The notes under the pieces: generated by a model
Told to the model about the DNA's origin: nothing
Database searches by the model: none
The model's input: the letters and a program-made list of their open reading frames with translations, nothing else
Program-made: the position numbers and the translations under genes
From: Prillingera fragicola
Taxonomy: Eukaryota; Basidiomycota; Tremellomycetes; Trichosporonales; Trichosporonaceae
DNA: 64,000 bases
Direction: 5' to 3'
NCBI GenBank assembly: GCA_002335605.1
Contig: BEDY01000003.1
Location: 744,001 to 808,000, forward strand
Shown here: piece by piece, positions 21,401 through 31,391 of the stretch
Layout of the letters: each line of letters opens with the position of its first letter
How positions within the stretch are numbered: position 1 is the first letter of the stretch

Positions 21401-23559
21401 TCAGAATGAGGCTCGTTGGCCTGCAGCAGGCCGATTGAGCGGGCAATGCACGCGACGAGTGCGTCGCGGAGCTCAAACTCGCTCTGGTCGTCCTCATCAG
21501 AGTCTTCTGGGCGTGACTCGGTGTGCGGGCGCCAGGTGTCCATGCGAGGAAGGCCAGGTGTGCGCATGGGGCGGTAGTAGGCCGCGCCACCCTCAGGACC
21601 GGGACGCGAAGTCGCAAGGTCACCAGCAGCTACCTCTTTGTGCCTGGCAGACTGGCGACGAATCATCGCAGACGGGTGGTGTATGTTGACAGGGCTGGCG
21701 GAGAGCTCGCCGCCCGTGTCTTCTGAGTCAGAAATGATCTTGGTGAAGGCATCAACCTTGAGAGGCGTAGCCTTTGCGTGGGGAGTACTGAGCTTGCTCG
21801 AGTTGGGAATGGAGGGAGCTTTGACGGTCGGGCTAGGCGGCTCGTAGTTGAAGTAGTCCTTTGACGACTGCGAGTCGTCTTCGGTAGGCGAAGCGTCGGC
21901 CGAAGGGAAGCCTTTGCGACGGCGCCTGAGCTCTGGCTGGAAGCGCTCACGGAGAGCTTGCATGCCGCCACCGGTGTAGAAAGCGCGAGGAAGAGGGTTG
22001 GACACCAGCGTGTTCAAGGCAGCCTCTGAGCGAAGAATCTCGCGGGTGAGACCCAGAAACTTGTGGGCGGTAAGAAAAGTGACGCGGCTGAAGCGCTCCA
22101 GCACGACCTGAACAATCGACCCAGTCGCCTTAGGATACTTGGCCGTGAGTTTGCGGAATGCCTGCGCCGGGATGACAGCCAGAGTCGAGTCTACTGAAGC
22201 ACGTGCAATAGATCCTTCAACAGAAACGCGGTCAAATGGGGTACCAGTACCGCCGCGTCTGGAACGGTTTGAGCCCGGGGTGTGCTGGCCAGGATCAGCG
22301 TCAAGGTGGAAGTCGGGCTTGAGTGTTGACCTAGGCTCGGGAACACGGCGGCCACTACTTGGTGAGGGCGAGCGCGAGTTTGGCTCGGAAGGGAACTGTT
22401 CAGTGCCGCCCGAGGGGTTCGACGGCACCGAAGCCGAAGGCTGAGTCTGCTTTTCCACCGACTCGTCGGTGGCAGTGACAGGAGACAAAGGCTGGGGTGG
22501 GGAGAGTCCGAGATGATTAATACCTAGACCGCCCATGGTCTTGCCGTCGAGCTGGCTGACGTCCGAGTTTGCCCTCGACATGCGCGACTCTGGCTGGGGC
22601 TCCTCGTTGTCCTCCCATGGCAGCTTGATGTCCTCGGTGAAGAGTGAAAGAATCGAGAACAGCGATGTGAGGGTACCACCGGTGGCAACCTCGTTGATCA
22701 GACTATAGCCATTGAACGAGTCGCTGGTCTGGAACGGGTCTGGCGAAGCAGGCGGAGCGTCCTCGTCCTTGGAAGGGGCAAACTGGCCGTGAGCTCTGAT
22801 CGGCGACGCGTACTTACCACCTGGACCCGGCCCTCAACAACACACCAAAAGTCGTTTCCACCCAGCTCCATCGTGTCTCCCGCGGCAAGGCGGCGGGTCT
22901 GGAGGTGCCTGCTGAGCTCATGGAAGATTGGCTTTTCGAGGTATCCAAAAATACGAATGGCCGAGAGAAAGTCGTCGAGGTAAGAGTGAAGGGGGTTTGC
23001 CGAGCGTTTATTGTGGTCGCGCAAAAGGGCATCACCGATCAGCGGAAGACTGTTGCTGAGCGTCGGAGGCGAGGGAGGGGGGAGGCTGCAGAGTGAGCAT
23101 TGGTCGTCTACACGTGCTTACGCTGGCTCCTTGAGCTTTGTGTATTTCGTGAGGTACTGCTAGTTAGCGCGCAGTTGAAAGGCAGAGACATACCCTATAG
23201 CGGACCACAAAGAATATCGTGCCGACGACGACGACGAACAGAGCGACGAAATGGGGAAAGCCGAGCGAGATTGTGAATGAATAGTGCACGAGGCTGACAA
23301 TCTTTCTGAGCCTGTTAGCGTGTCAAGCCCAGCGTCCAACGTACGTAGGTACGGTGATAGTGACAAAAGCCACTGCCGACTGGAACAATTGGAGGAGGTA
23401 CAGCATTGCGCCTACGAGTGCACTTGCGAGTGCGACGAGGGGATTGCTGCCTGGCATTGATGGTGGTGGAGGACGTGGTTTCCTTTGTGTGTTTGCCTCT
23501 GCGTTGGCTGGGATGCATGCTGCCATTGCGGCTGCGAGTGCCGCGTACAGGCGTGCCAT
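18461..23559 (-). CDS. NTE1: Lysophospholipase NTE1 (neuropathy target esterase homologue)
   Basis: ER-membrane serine esterase that deacylates phosphatidylcholine and lysophosphatidylcholine. Exons in order: 23559-23345, 23305-23194, 23156-23122, 23085-22818, 22782-19293, 19252-19223, 19188-19045, 19010-18854, 18821-18680 and 18643-18461. They sum to 1591 aa, normal for fungal NTE1. N-terminal hydrophobic segments ([55 protein letters not shown]) precede three cyclic-nucleotide-binding-like domains (near residues 120-210, 770-900 and 920-1030). The patatin core begins with the oxyanion motif [11 protein letters not shown] near residue 1283. Its nucleophile Ser is in GCSIG at about 1317 and the catalytic Asp is in [11 protein letters not shown] 6-nt ambiguity exists at the second-exon acceptor. 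The gene is convergent with RRN3. Confidence 0.93.
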
Positions 23560-23913
23560 GCTGAGCGAGTGGAAGGTGAATGAGAGTGGGGTATAGGTCA
23601 GAAGAGCATTTGTAAAGAGGGAGAGAGAGAAAGAACAAGGGGTGGCCATTGAAATGAGAATAATGACGTCCTGCCGCGTGGGCTGACCCTGCGTGGCAAC
23701 TGTCACTTTGGGAGCAACAAACAGCCACCATGTACACAAGGAGAGATATCCTTCACAGCAGAGCACATTGTATACATCTACACCTAGCATGACTTGCTCT
23801 CAGAATGCATGCTTGTACTCTGCAAGTCAACTTGAAGGCTCACCATTCTTGTCACTGTTCCTGACCCAGATCAACAACAACGGGACCAAATACAGATACT
23901 CAAAAGTTGGAAC
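23560..23913. other. Divergent promoter region, NTE1 and JmjC gene
   Basis: The 354 bp between start codons of two divergently transcribed genes. It is more AT-rich than the coding DNA. No recognisable operator was found, and small frames are uninformative. Confidence 0.5.
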
Positions 23914-25183
23914 ATGACCATGACATCTGCCTTCGACCCAACCCTTCGGCCAGCAACAATGTCAGAAGACGCAGTAACAGTCCCAATAGAGACTCTCCAG
24001 CAGCATCTGGAAGACCTCGCCACCGACTACTATGGTGCGTGTCCCTAGGGGGAGGAGCTGACGACAGACCTGCAGCTGCCCAAGGCATACCGCATTGACG
24101 GACCGCCGAGCGCGCTCGAGGCGTTGCGAATGGTGAACAGGGCTCACCCGACTGTCATCAAGGGTTTGTGAACTCACACCTCGCACGTGCTGACAGCAAG
24201 ACTACTCGCCGATGCTTCGCGACGAAGACTGGACCCTCCCATCAACATACACGGACATCCAAGGGGACACCCCCGTGACGATCGCAATAACCGACGACGG
24301 GTAAGCTCCGCCACCGCTGCGACCACTGACGCCCAGCCTGGCCGACTCTGTCCGCAAGCTCGCCGATGGCACGACGGCCTTTGTCAAGCCCCTCGACGCC
24401 ACGATGCCCATGTCCACGTTCCTAGCGCGGTTGACGGACAAGGAGGAGAAGGAGGCACTCTACCTCCAGTCCCAGGACGGCAACATCTACCGCGCTACAC
24501 CCGGGGTCAAGGGCGAGCCGGACCTCGCGCCTTTCCAGGCCGTTGTCGCGCGTGATGTGGCGTGGATGAAGGAGGCGCTGCGCGTGGATGCCGAGGCGGT
24601 CAATCTCTGGATCGGTGACTCGGCATCCACGACGAGCTTCCACCACGACCCTTACGAGAACATTTACACCGTGTTGAGCGGTAGCAAGACTTTTACACTC
24701 CTCTCCCCAATCGAGGGCTTGTGGTTCAACCGTACGTCGTCCCCGGGAAATCCACTGACAGAAGAACGCTTCCACCCGCCGGCAACCCTCGTGCGAGACG
24801 CGGACAACACGCTCGTCCCCACCCTCGACCAAGGATCGACATACGACGTGCCCTGGGTCGCAGAACTGCTACCACCTCACCAGACCCACCCTATTGTCGT
24901 CACCGTGACCGCCGGGGAGACACTATACCTCCCCGCCGGGTGGTGGCACAAAGTCGAGCAAGCAGCGGGCGAGCACGGTCTCGCTGTCGCGGTAAACTAC
25001 TGGTACGCCAACGAGATGCGGGCCGAGCACTATGCGCTGCACCGGCTCGCGGCCCGTGTCGCGCGTACGGCGGGGCGGAACGGGGTCATTCCCGTCGACC
25101 CCGAGGTGGAGCTCGACGAGGGCGTGTGGGGGAGCGAGGTCGAGAGCGGCGATGAGTGGGACCCAAAGGACTGGGGGCGATAG
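23914..25183 (+). CDS. JmjC-domain protein, JMJD7-like 2-oxoglutarate oxygenase
   Basis: Likely Fe(II)/2-oxoglutarate-dependent lysyl hydroxylase of the small JMJD7 group. The exons 23914-24034, 24068-24163, 24201-24300, 24337-24731 and 24762-25183 give 377 aa. Iron ligands are visible as H208 and D210 in SFHHDPYEN and H300 in LPAGWWHKVEQ. The surrounding LSGSKTFTLLSP and VAVNYWY segments fit the cupin fold. The N-terminal part has the family segments SPMLRDEDW and FVKPLDATMPMSTFL. The last intron, 24732-24761, is only 30 nt and a multiple of three. Removing it gives WFNQERFHPPATLVR, which fits homologues better than read-through. Some acceptors read AAG. Its stop lies 29 bp from that of the convergent VOC gene. 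Confidence 0.85.
24732..24761 (+). other. Candidate 30-nt in-frame micro-intron
   Basis: It starts GTACGT and ends CTGACAG, the strongest donor and branch/acceptor forms seen in the neighbouring introns. At 30 nt it would not shift the frame if retained, so it could also be read as ten extra residues in the JmjC protein. Confidence 0.6.
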
Positions 25184-25212
25184 ACCCAGACGATAGACAC
25201 TATGCATTGCTA

Positions 25213-25620
25213 CTACTTGTCGTCCCCTGGAGGGTTGATCGAGCTCCCAAACCGGATCAAGTTGCCGTCACAATCAATCATCCCCCCCTCCCTCAACCCA
25301 TAGTCCGTATCACTGGGCCCCACAACCCTAGCGTCCCCCTTATCCTGCATGCCCTGCACGACCCCGCGCCACTCGGCCGCCAACGCCTCGGCGTCGTCGA
25401 CATACAAGTAACAGCACCCAGTGGTCGTCTTGGGATCATGCTTGGGGTCGCGCGAGCAGTGGAGGCTGACCCCGTCGCGGCGCGCGTACCCGTACTCTTC
25501 GCCTGAGGCGTAGGCGTGGGTCTCGAAGCCTAGGAGGGTGTAGAAGGCGAGCCAGCGGGGGACCGAGGTTGTGGAGAAGATTGGGGCGGTGGAGGTGAAT
25601 TTGGCTTTGGCCGTCGACAT
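25213..25620 (-). CDS. VOC/glyoxalase-fold protein, bleomycin-resistance-like
   Basis: Single-exon gene of 135 aa from the ATG at 25620 (MSTAKAKF). The length and strand pattern fit one vicinal-oxygen-chelate module of the bleomycin-resistance/dioxygenase group. Visible segments are TSVPRWLAFYTLLGFE, the acidic-aromatic EEYGYARRDGVSLH, the second-half strand CCYLYVDDAEALA, and DTDYGLREGGMIDCDGNLI near the end. In the family such dimeric proteins sequester a drug or catalyse small-molecule conversions; the substrate here cannot be told. There is no signal peptide. It diverges from the bestrophin gene and is convergent with the JmjC gene. The frame stays open 69 codons upstream without family content, so the ATG at 25620 is preferred. 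Confidence 0.8.
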   Translation of the reverse strand: MSTAKAKFTSTAPIFSTTSVPRWLAFYTLLGFETHAYASGEEYGYARRDGVSLHCSRDPKHDPKTTTGCCYLYVDDAEALAAEWRGVVQGMQDKGDARVVGPSDTDYGLREGGMIDCDGNLIRFGSSINPPGDDK

Positions 25621-26513
25621 TGTGTGTGTGCGTGGGTTGCGGTGGGATGTGCGATTGGAGCGAGGTTGTGTCGTATTCAAGTGAGAAAAGGAGAATGGCC
25701 AATGTGCGATGTGACAAGGTGTTGGAGTGAGAAGAGTGGACCCACATGGGTACATTGGTGGAGGTGACTGGATTCCTCGGCGTGGCACTACCCGACAGCA
25801 AAGTGGCCTCCTCCGCCCAACGGCCAAGACACGAGCAATGTCCTTGCACGTTACAGGACGAGAGCTGGTAGCAAGATGCCAAAGGCTAAAAGGTCATTAC
25901 CCAAACACCCAAGGCGGCTAAAGGACCTGTTGCTACTACTGACAACTGCTGTGCCCAAAACACCAGTGACGCTGTGACGTCGTGTCCCCTTCTGTGGTGC
26001 CAATGGTTGTATCATCTTTCCGCCTTTGGATCATTCTGTGCTTCTTATTTCTCATGCATGCCATGACCATCCCATGCACCGTACAGCTTCTATGCAAGTG
26101 CAGGTTGGCTGCTGCTGCAATGTTGTGCAATCTCGTACGGGGCAATGCTCCAACAGCACACCCCCTTGTGTATCACGTGTGCATGTTTCACCCAGTAGTG
26201 TGTTTCATGACGCTGGACGGGAGTATAATCCTGGTACACACCAACACCAGGGAATGTGCAGGGTGGAGGATTTACTTGTTGTTCCATCGGGTAGGACCAT
26301 TGTTCATCATGCAGTCACACCAGTGCACCCTCCCGCAGCGGACCGTGCTCTCTCTTCTCGTCTCTTCTCTTCTCTCTTCTGTCACGTCTACTCTCTGTCA
26401 CTCTTATATCGTCCACTTCCCTCAACCAAGTCTTCTTTCTTATCTATGGAAAGCCCTTGCTGGCATCGACAAATACTCCACTCCCACATCGACGCGTAAA
26501 CACCCCCCCCACC
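25621..26513. other. Divergent intergenic region, about 0.9 kb
   Basis: Shared upstream DNA of the VOC and bestrophin-family genes. A CT-rich block near 26345-26380 (repeats of ctctt and tctctt) and a pyrimidine-rich leader up to 26513 look like the bestrophin-gene promoter and 5' UTR. A plus-strand frame at 25982-26560 is hydrophobic, but it runs across the promoter and into exon 1 in another frame, so I do not call it. Confidence 0.45.
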
Positions 26514-28495
26514 ATGCCAGCCCCGTCCACACCCCTCCCAAAGCCTTCCAAGGCGCGTAAACCACTACACCAGCGCAAGACGTCATGGGTAAGTGTCCCC
26601 TTGACCGCACCACACTGACCAGCAAGGGCTCGATACCCATGCCCGCCACAGTCCTCGACTCGCTCGTCACCCTCCAGGACCTCGAGGACAACAAGCCAAA
26701 GGTGCGTGCCTGCTACTACGCAGTGCTAACACGCACAGGTATCGAAAGTGTCATGGCTCCCAGACATTCTCGTGTATCGCGCCAGCGTGATCCCTCTGGT
26801 AATGGAGCCCGTGCTCTTCTTCACTGCGTTTTCCGCTCTGGTCGCCATGGCCGCGCTCGTGTTTGAGAAAAAGGTCGCGTTGACCAACAATGTCGGTGAG
26901 TGCCACGTGTGGGATGTGTCCACGGCATGAATCTGACAGCGCAGTGCCTCTGCTTTCGATTGTCGTCGGTCTGCTTCTCGGTGAGTATGAGTGGCGAGAG
27001 CGTACCTGATGGCAGTGTTCCGCAACACATCGGCGTATGAGCGCTACGCAGAGGGACGCAAGGACTTTACGGCTGTTATCTCCAACGCGCGTAATCTCTC
27101 CCGAGTAAGCTTCACCCAGTCAGCCCAGGACTGACAACAGCTCATCTGGATCAACGTCGTGCCGCCACCCGGCGAATTCACCCCCGCACAGCGCGCACTC
27201 CTGACAAAGCGCAAGCGCCAGGCCGTGCGTCTCGTCGTCGGTTTTGTCATGGCGACAAAGCACTATCTCCGCTCCGAAGGCGGCGTAAACCACGCCGACC
27301 TGCACGGTCTCCTGCCCAAGTCGCTCGTCGAGTCTATCCGCCACAGCTGCCCAGATAGCGATGACGAGCAGGACACTACCCCAGAGGGCTCGATTACCAA
27401 CTCGCCCATCATGCAGTCGCCCCGTAGCTACTCGCACCCCAACCTCCCCTTCAACACCGACGAGGAGCGTAACGTCGGTCTCGGCCATCCTACCCAGCCT
27501 ACCGCGACGCGCGGAAAGACTGGTTCCTTTTCCTTTCCCCCCTCGCCCAACGGTGGCATATCCATCGAGCCCCGTCCCAAGCCCACTCGCCGTCTCACTG
27601 CCGTGCGCGTCAACCGTCCCACGCTCGAGGTTGAGACCAAGAGCATGCTCGCCCCGAGTAACCAGGGATCGATGAAGGGGTCGGTCAACGAGCGTACCCC
27701 GCTTATCAAGTCGGGTGTGCGGATGGATGCTGGTCACGGCACGGGCAGTGACGGCGGCAAGGCTGCGGCGGCGACCGCGTCGTTTGGCGGTATGGTCGAG
27801 GTCGGGCTGCCGCTTGTCATGTAAGTCTACGCCGCGGGCGAGCTGACGCCGCAGCGCCCACGAGATTACGCGTACACTGTTCCGTTTCCGCCGTCAAGGC
27901 AACCTCGAAGTCATTGGACCAGCTGTACGTGCCCAGGCATTGTACACCGCTAACCCCCAGGGCTTCAACGCGATGCAGACGCTTGTGCAGTCAATGGTAG
28001 ACCAGCTAGGGTCAATGGAGCGCATGTGCATTCCCCAGGCAGGCAAGGGCTGACGGTCCCAGCATCCAGACTCCGCTTCCGTATCCGATGATCGCGTTCC
28101 TCAAGCAGAGTGTCACCATTTACCTTCTTTGCCTGCCTTTTGTCCTCGTCGAGGTCATGGGATGGAAGATGATCTGGATCATCATGATCATCTCATTCAC
28201 CCTCTGTGGCATTGAGGCTATCGCCGTGCAGATTGAGCAGCCTTTTGGAACGTGAGTGCTCAACGCTTGCGGACGCTGACAGCCAGTGACGCGACCGACC
28301 TCAACCTGGACCTGTTCTGCACCGAGCTCCTCTGCGAGTGCGAGTGAGTACCCTGGCGGTGGACACGCTTGAATCCGACTCGCTGACACACACAGGGCCA
28401 TCCTTGAGCGCCTTCCAGAGGGCGACGTCGACGACGAGGCAATCTTTGTCCGCTCTGACACGCAGATGCGTCTCGACGAGCAGGACGGCGACTAG
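26514..28495 (+). CDS. Bestrophin/UPF0187-family anion channel
   Basis: Predicted multispan membrane protein of 530 aa from eleven exons: 26514-26588, 26627-26701, 26739-26895, 26945-26980, 27016-27104, 27141-27820, 27855-27924, 27961-28025, 28063-28251, 28287-28343 and 28396-28495. Family landmarks are LVYRASVIPLVMEPVLFFTA, the RNTSAYERYAEGRKDF motif after the second segment, AHEITRTLFRFRRQG, then RIIQTPLPYPMIAFLKQSV. The last hydrophobic region is followed by EQPFGTDATDLNLD, the acidic DxxDLxLD-type stretch of bestrophins and bacterial YneE-like channels. A roughly 150-residue disordered Ser/Pro insert lies in exon 6. The exon 8 donor (GTGCAT) was picked to restore the conserved RTPxPY-like block. 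The role is probably chloride or bicarbonate flux at an intracellular or plasma membrane. Confidence 0.88.
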
Positions 28496-28965
28496 TGCCG
28501 TAGCCGACCCAACCTTGATGCGCTCCCTTTATCCCCTGCGCTTGCTTACACTGCCGCCATACCAATCATTGCGCCAGATACACGGCCTGGTGCCCACTTC
28601 ATGTCGAGACGACCGAGCCGAACGAGCTGTAAACTGCTACGAAACCTTTTGTAAATTGAGAGCATGAGAATGGACGAGTTGATGAATGATGCACGTTGTG
28701 ACCCACACCGTCGTCGTAGCGTCTCCAGCATGTGGCCGAGTCGAGCATGCATGGCGGGTGTCAAAACAAAACCATGGCCAACCTCCACACCATCGCAATG
28801 GCCCAGTTGCCATTGGCGCCTCCAGACCCGCCACAAGCGATATCCCCGAAATCACCGACCACCCCGCCCAGCTACTCCCTCGGCGCAGGGCTACTCATCT
28901 CCTCGACGTCTCCAGCGACGACAGCGACGACGAGCCCAGCCCCAGCCCCGAGCACGCCAGCAAGC
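28496..28965. other. Intergenic region upstream of NDUFB9 gene
   Basis: The 470 bp between tandem genes. The reading frame of the next gene is open upstream to an ATG at 28732. It encodes a Ser/Thr/Pro-rich stretch without family content, so I treat it as 5' UTR, though an N-terminal extension cannot be excluded. Confidence 0.45.
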
Positions 28966-29910
28966 ATGTCCCTCCCCGCTAACGCAAACGCATTCACGAC
29001 CGCGCACCGGTGAGTCCCCGCGAGCACACTGCTGCATTCCGCCAGTGTCTGAGTGGTGCTGGTGCTGACCCCGTCCTCTCTCGCGATTCCATGTTCCGAT
29101 CGTCACTCTGCGCTCCTGTTTGTCTCGACTGGCTACCCTTCCCCCGTCTTCCTTCCTCTCCATCGCCACGACTATCCTCTCGCCGCAACCCCTCCCGACC
29201 TACCCCTCCGACCTCACCCCCAACCCAACCCCAACCCAACCCCAACCCAACCCCAACCCCTCCGAACCTCAACCTGGGATCCCACACAGCGTCTACGTCA
29301 AGTCGCTGTATCGCCGGTACCTGAACAACGCGCTCAACTGGTACATCAGGCGAGACCTGTGGCGCAACAAGGCGATTGAGATTAGGGCCGAGTTTGAGCG
29401 TAACAGGTGCGTTCGGCGCAGAGGCGGGGGATGGCGGGGATGGCGGGGAGGAGTGCTGCAGTGCGGCAGCAGTGCTGTGCTGTGGTGCGGCAGTGGATTG
29501 GGAGGAAGATGGGGAGACTTGGAATGTGCCGGACTGGAGCTCGTGGAGGAGCTCTACGGATCGATCAACTCGGGCCAGCGGAGCCTTGCCATCCCATCAA
29601 CACTCCCCCTCGCCTCTACGCCGCCGCCTCCCCGCGACCTACCAAGACTCCCAAACTAACACCCTCAGGAACATCACCGACCCGCGCGCCCTCGCGATCG
29701 TGCTGGAGAAGGCCGAGGCCGACCTGGCCAAGAACGCGCACCCGGACCCATACAGGCCACCCCTCTTCCCCGACGGCACAAAGTGGGAGCGCAACATTCC
29801 TGTAAGTTGCGAACGAGAGCCGACGAGAGCCGCAGGCTCGAGGACGTCCTAAGAGAGAGATCGCTGACGGCCAGCCCCGCATGTTCAACGGCGAGGAGGC
29901 GCACCACTAG
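28966..29910 (+). CDS. NDUFB9: Mitochondrial complex I subunit NDUFB9 (LYR family)
   Basis: Accessory subunit of NADH:ubiquinone oxidoreductase on the matrix-facing membrane arm. Exons 28966-29009, 29290-29406, 29669-29801 and 29875-29910 give 109 aa, near the family length. The LYR motif is present as SLYRRYLNNALNW, followed by RRDLWRNKAIEIRAEFERN. The conserved ending is HPDPYRPPLFPDGTKWERNI, then PPRMFNGEEAHH. Introns 1 and 2 (280 and 262 nt) are among the longer ones in the window, and the first holds an 11-nt tandem repeat. The start MSLPANANAFTTAHR is chosen because the family begins shortly before the HR-V-LYR segment. Presence of complex I shows this yeast respires with a proton-pumping NADH dehydrogenase. 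Confidence 0.9.
29221..29260 (+). repeat. 11-nt tandem repeat (caacccaaccc) in intron
   Basis: About 3.6 copies of caacccaaccc within the first intron of the NDUFB9 gene. The reverse strand reads GGGTTGGGTTG, a G-tract pattern superficially like telomere repeats. A single internal array inside an intron is not a telomere. Confidence 0.85.
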
Positions 29911-30183
29911 AGCGGGACTGTACCACCAATGGGGATGCATACGTAGCGGCAGGACTGAATCAGGCTGGAGTGCCTTGGCTTCCCCAAGGCGTGGGTACTG
30001 ACTGGCTCTTCCTGGGACGGAGATACTGAATCTGTGACCCGAGGGCGGTGACTGTTTGCATACAGTGGGAAGGGCGTCACCGCCGGGTACAAGCGCTACA
30101 GTGAGTCGGGCAGGCGAGGCTGCGAGGACTGGACAGACTGCTAAGGAGCGGAATACTACTGCACGAGACTAGGCGCTATGGCC

Positions 30184-30684
30184 TCACGACGGACGCACAA
30201 ACACGCCACCGAGATTGGCCCAGAGGATGTTCCGCAGCTCCTCGGAGGACAGCGCCTCGGCTTCGTCTAGGGAGAGATCCAGTCCGAGCGCCTTGAGCTG
30301 GGCGAGGGTTGTGGGGCGGTCGAGCGCCATGGCGTCGGCGAGCGTGTGGATGGCCTGCTAGTCAGTGTCGAGGAAGCGGAACGGCAATCAACGCACAGGA
30401 TCACAGCCGGGAATGGCAAGCAGGGGTTTGCCGCGTGAGGATTGGGCAAAGTTGGCCATGCTGAGGTGTTAGTCTATGTATAGTCAGAGGAGAGGGCTGT
30501 ACCGGCGAGCCTGGAGCGCTTTGAGATCTGTCGCAACAGCCTGGAGCGCTTTGAGATCTGTCGCAACAGCTTCAATCTTTTGGCTCAGTCGTGCTTCTGA
30601 CGCCTCAATCTTCGCAATGAGGTCGTTTCGCAGTCGTACTTCGGAAGCCTTCAGATTTTGAGGATCATCCCAAGTGAAAGGCAT
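30184..30684 (-). CDS. Small coiled-coil protein of unknown function (138 aa)
   Basis: Exons 30684-30503, 30460-30397 and 30354-30184 join to 138 aa; the introns are 42 nt each. The N-terminal 60 residues are a predicted coiled coil with heptad-like spacing (NDLIAKIEASEARLSQKIEA), including a ten-residue block AVATDLKALQ that occurs twice in direct succession. The C-terminal half has a Leu-rich helical part (TTLAQLKALGLDLSLDEAEA) ending NLGGVFVRPS. There is no signal peptide or membrane segment. The family is not recognised. Exon joins are supported by unbroken frame and GTACAG, GTGCGT donors with CTCAG and TAGCAG acceptors. It is convergent with the NDUFB9 gene. Confidence 0.65.
30511..30570 (-). 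repeat. Exact 30-bp tandem duplication in coding sequence
   Basis: Two identical 30-nt copies lie head to tail (plus strand ctggagcgctttgagatctg and ten more bases, twice). They encode the repeated AVATDLKALQ block in the coiled-coil protein. The lack of any substitution points to a recent duplication. The phase (30 nt) preserves the reading frame but not a seven-residue heptad register. Confidence 0.9.
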
Positions 30685-31391
30685 GATCGAGGGCGAGTGA
30701 GGATGTATGCGAGGCTTGACGAGATGACTACTGAAGAGGATATCCCTACAGATGTGGAATTTATTTGAAAGGCGAGGGATGGAAACTGTGGACAGCGAGT
30801 GCACAGCCAGCGATACTGTATACCATGTCAGCAACGGTCGGCAGTGTGCATCCAAGTGTAAACGCACGGCAGTAGTGCGCTTGTGGGCACAAGTAGGTGT
30901 CGAGGATTGGGGAGAGGTGATCCCACGTAAGGTTCGGAAGAGAAAGGAATCAGAGGGTATGCGAGTAGGTATCGAAAGAGGAATGGCGCAAGGGAGAGTT
31001 GCAGAGAGTGTTGATGCTTGTTATTATGGTCGACACGCCCTAGTCACTAGCGCCAACACCTGAGTTACAATCCAAGGTGGCGATACGAGACAACGTGCTG
31101 ACCTGACAGGGCGGACAAGCGACAGGGGAGGGCGGGATGTGGGGAAGACTAGATGCATACATGAATGCCAGTGTACTGAACGATGAGGTGCGAGAGTGTG
31201 AAAGAGTCCGAGATGGTGGTGTGTCCGATGAGGAGAGAGCAAGGCTGACAACATCATCAGTGGTGATTGGCAGCGAGGCGGTGGTGCCTCAAGGTTGGCT
31301 GGGCAAAAGTCGGCGTGCCTTGGTCGGCGGAGGGTCGGTCTTTGCGTATCCGGACCCACGAGTGCTACGAGTAGGGTGGCGAGAGCGGTGG
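30685..31391. other. Intergenic region between tandem minus-strand genes
   Basis: The 707 bp upstream of the small coiled-coil gene and downstream of the PRELI gene. A minus-strand frame continues above the chosen ATG at 30684 to 30867 without recognisable content, and a plus-strand frame at 30752-31063 is also uninformative. I see no other feature. Confidence 0.45.

Noticed and set aside
29221..29260. Possible telomere repeat or chromosome-end signal
   Set aside because: Only about 40 nt long and located inside an intron of an ordinary gene.
30511..30570. CRISPR-like direct repeat
   Set aside because: Only two abutting copies with no spacer, inside a coding exon of a eukaryotic genome.
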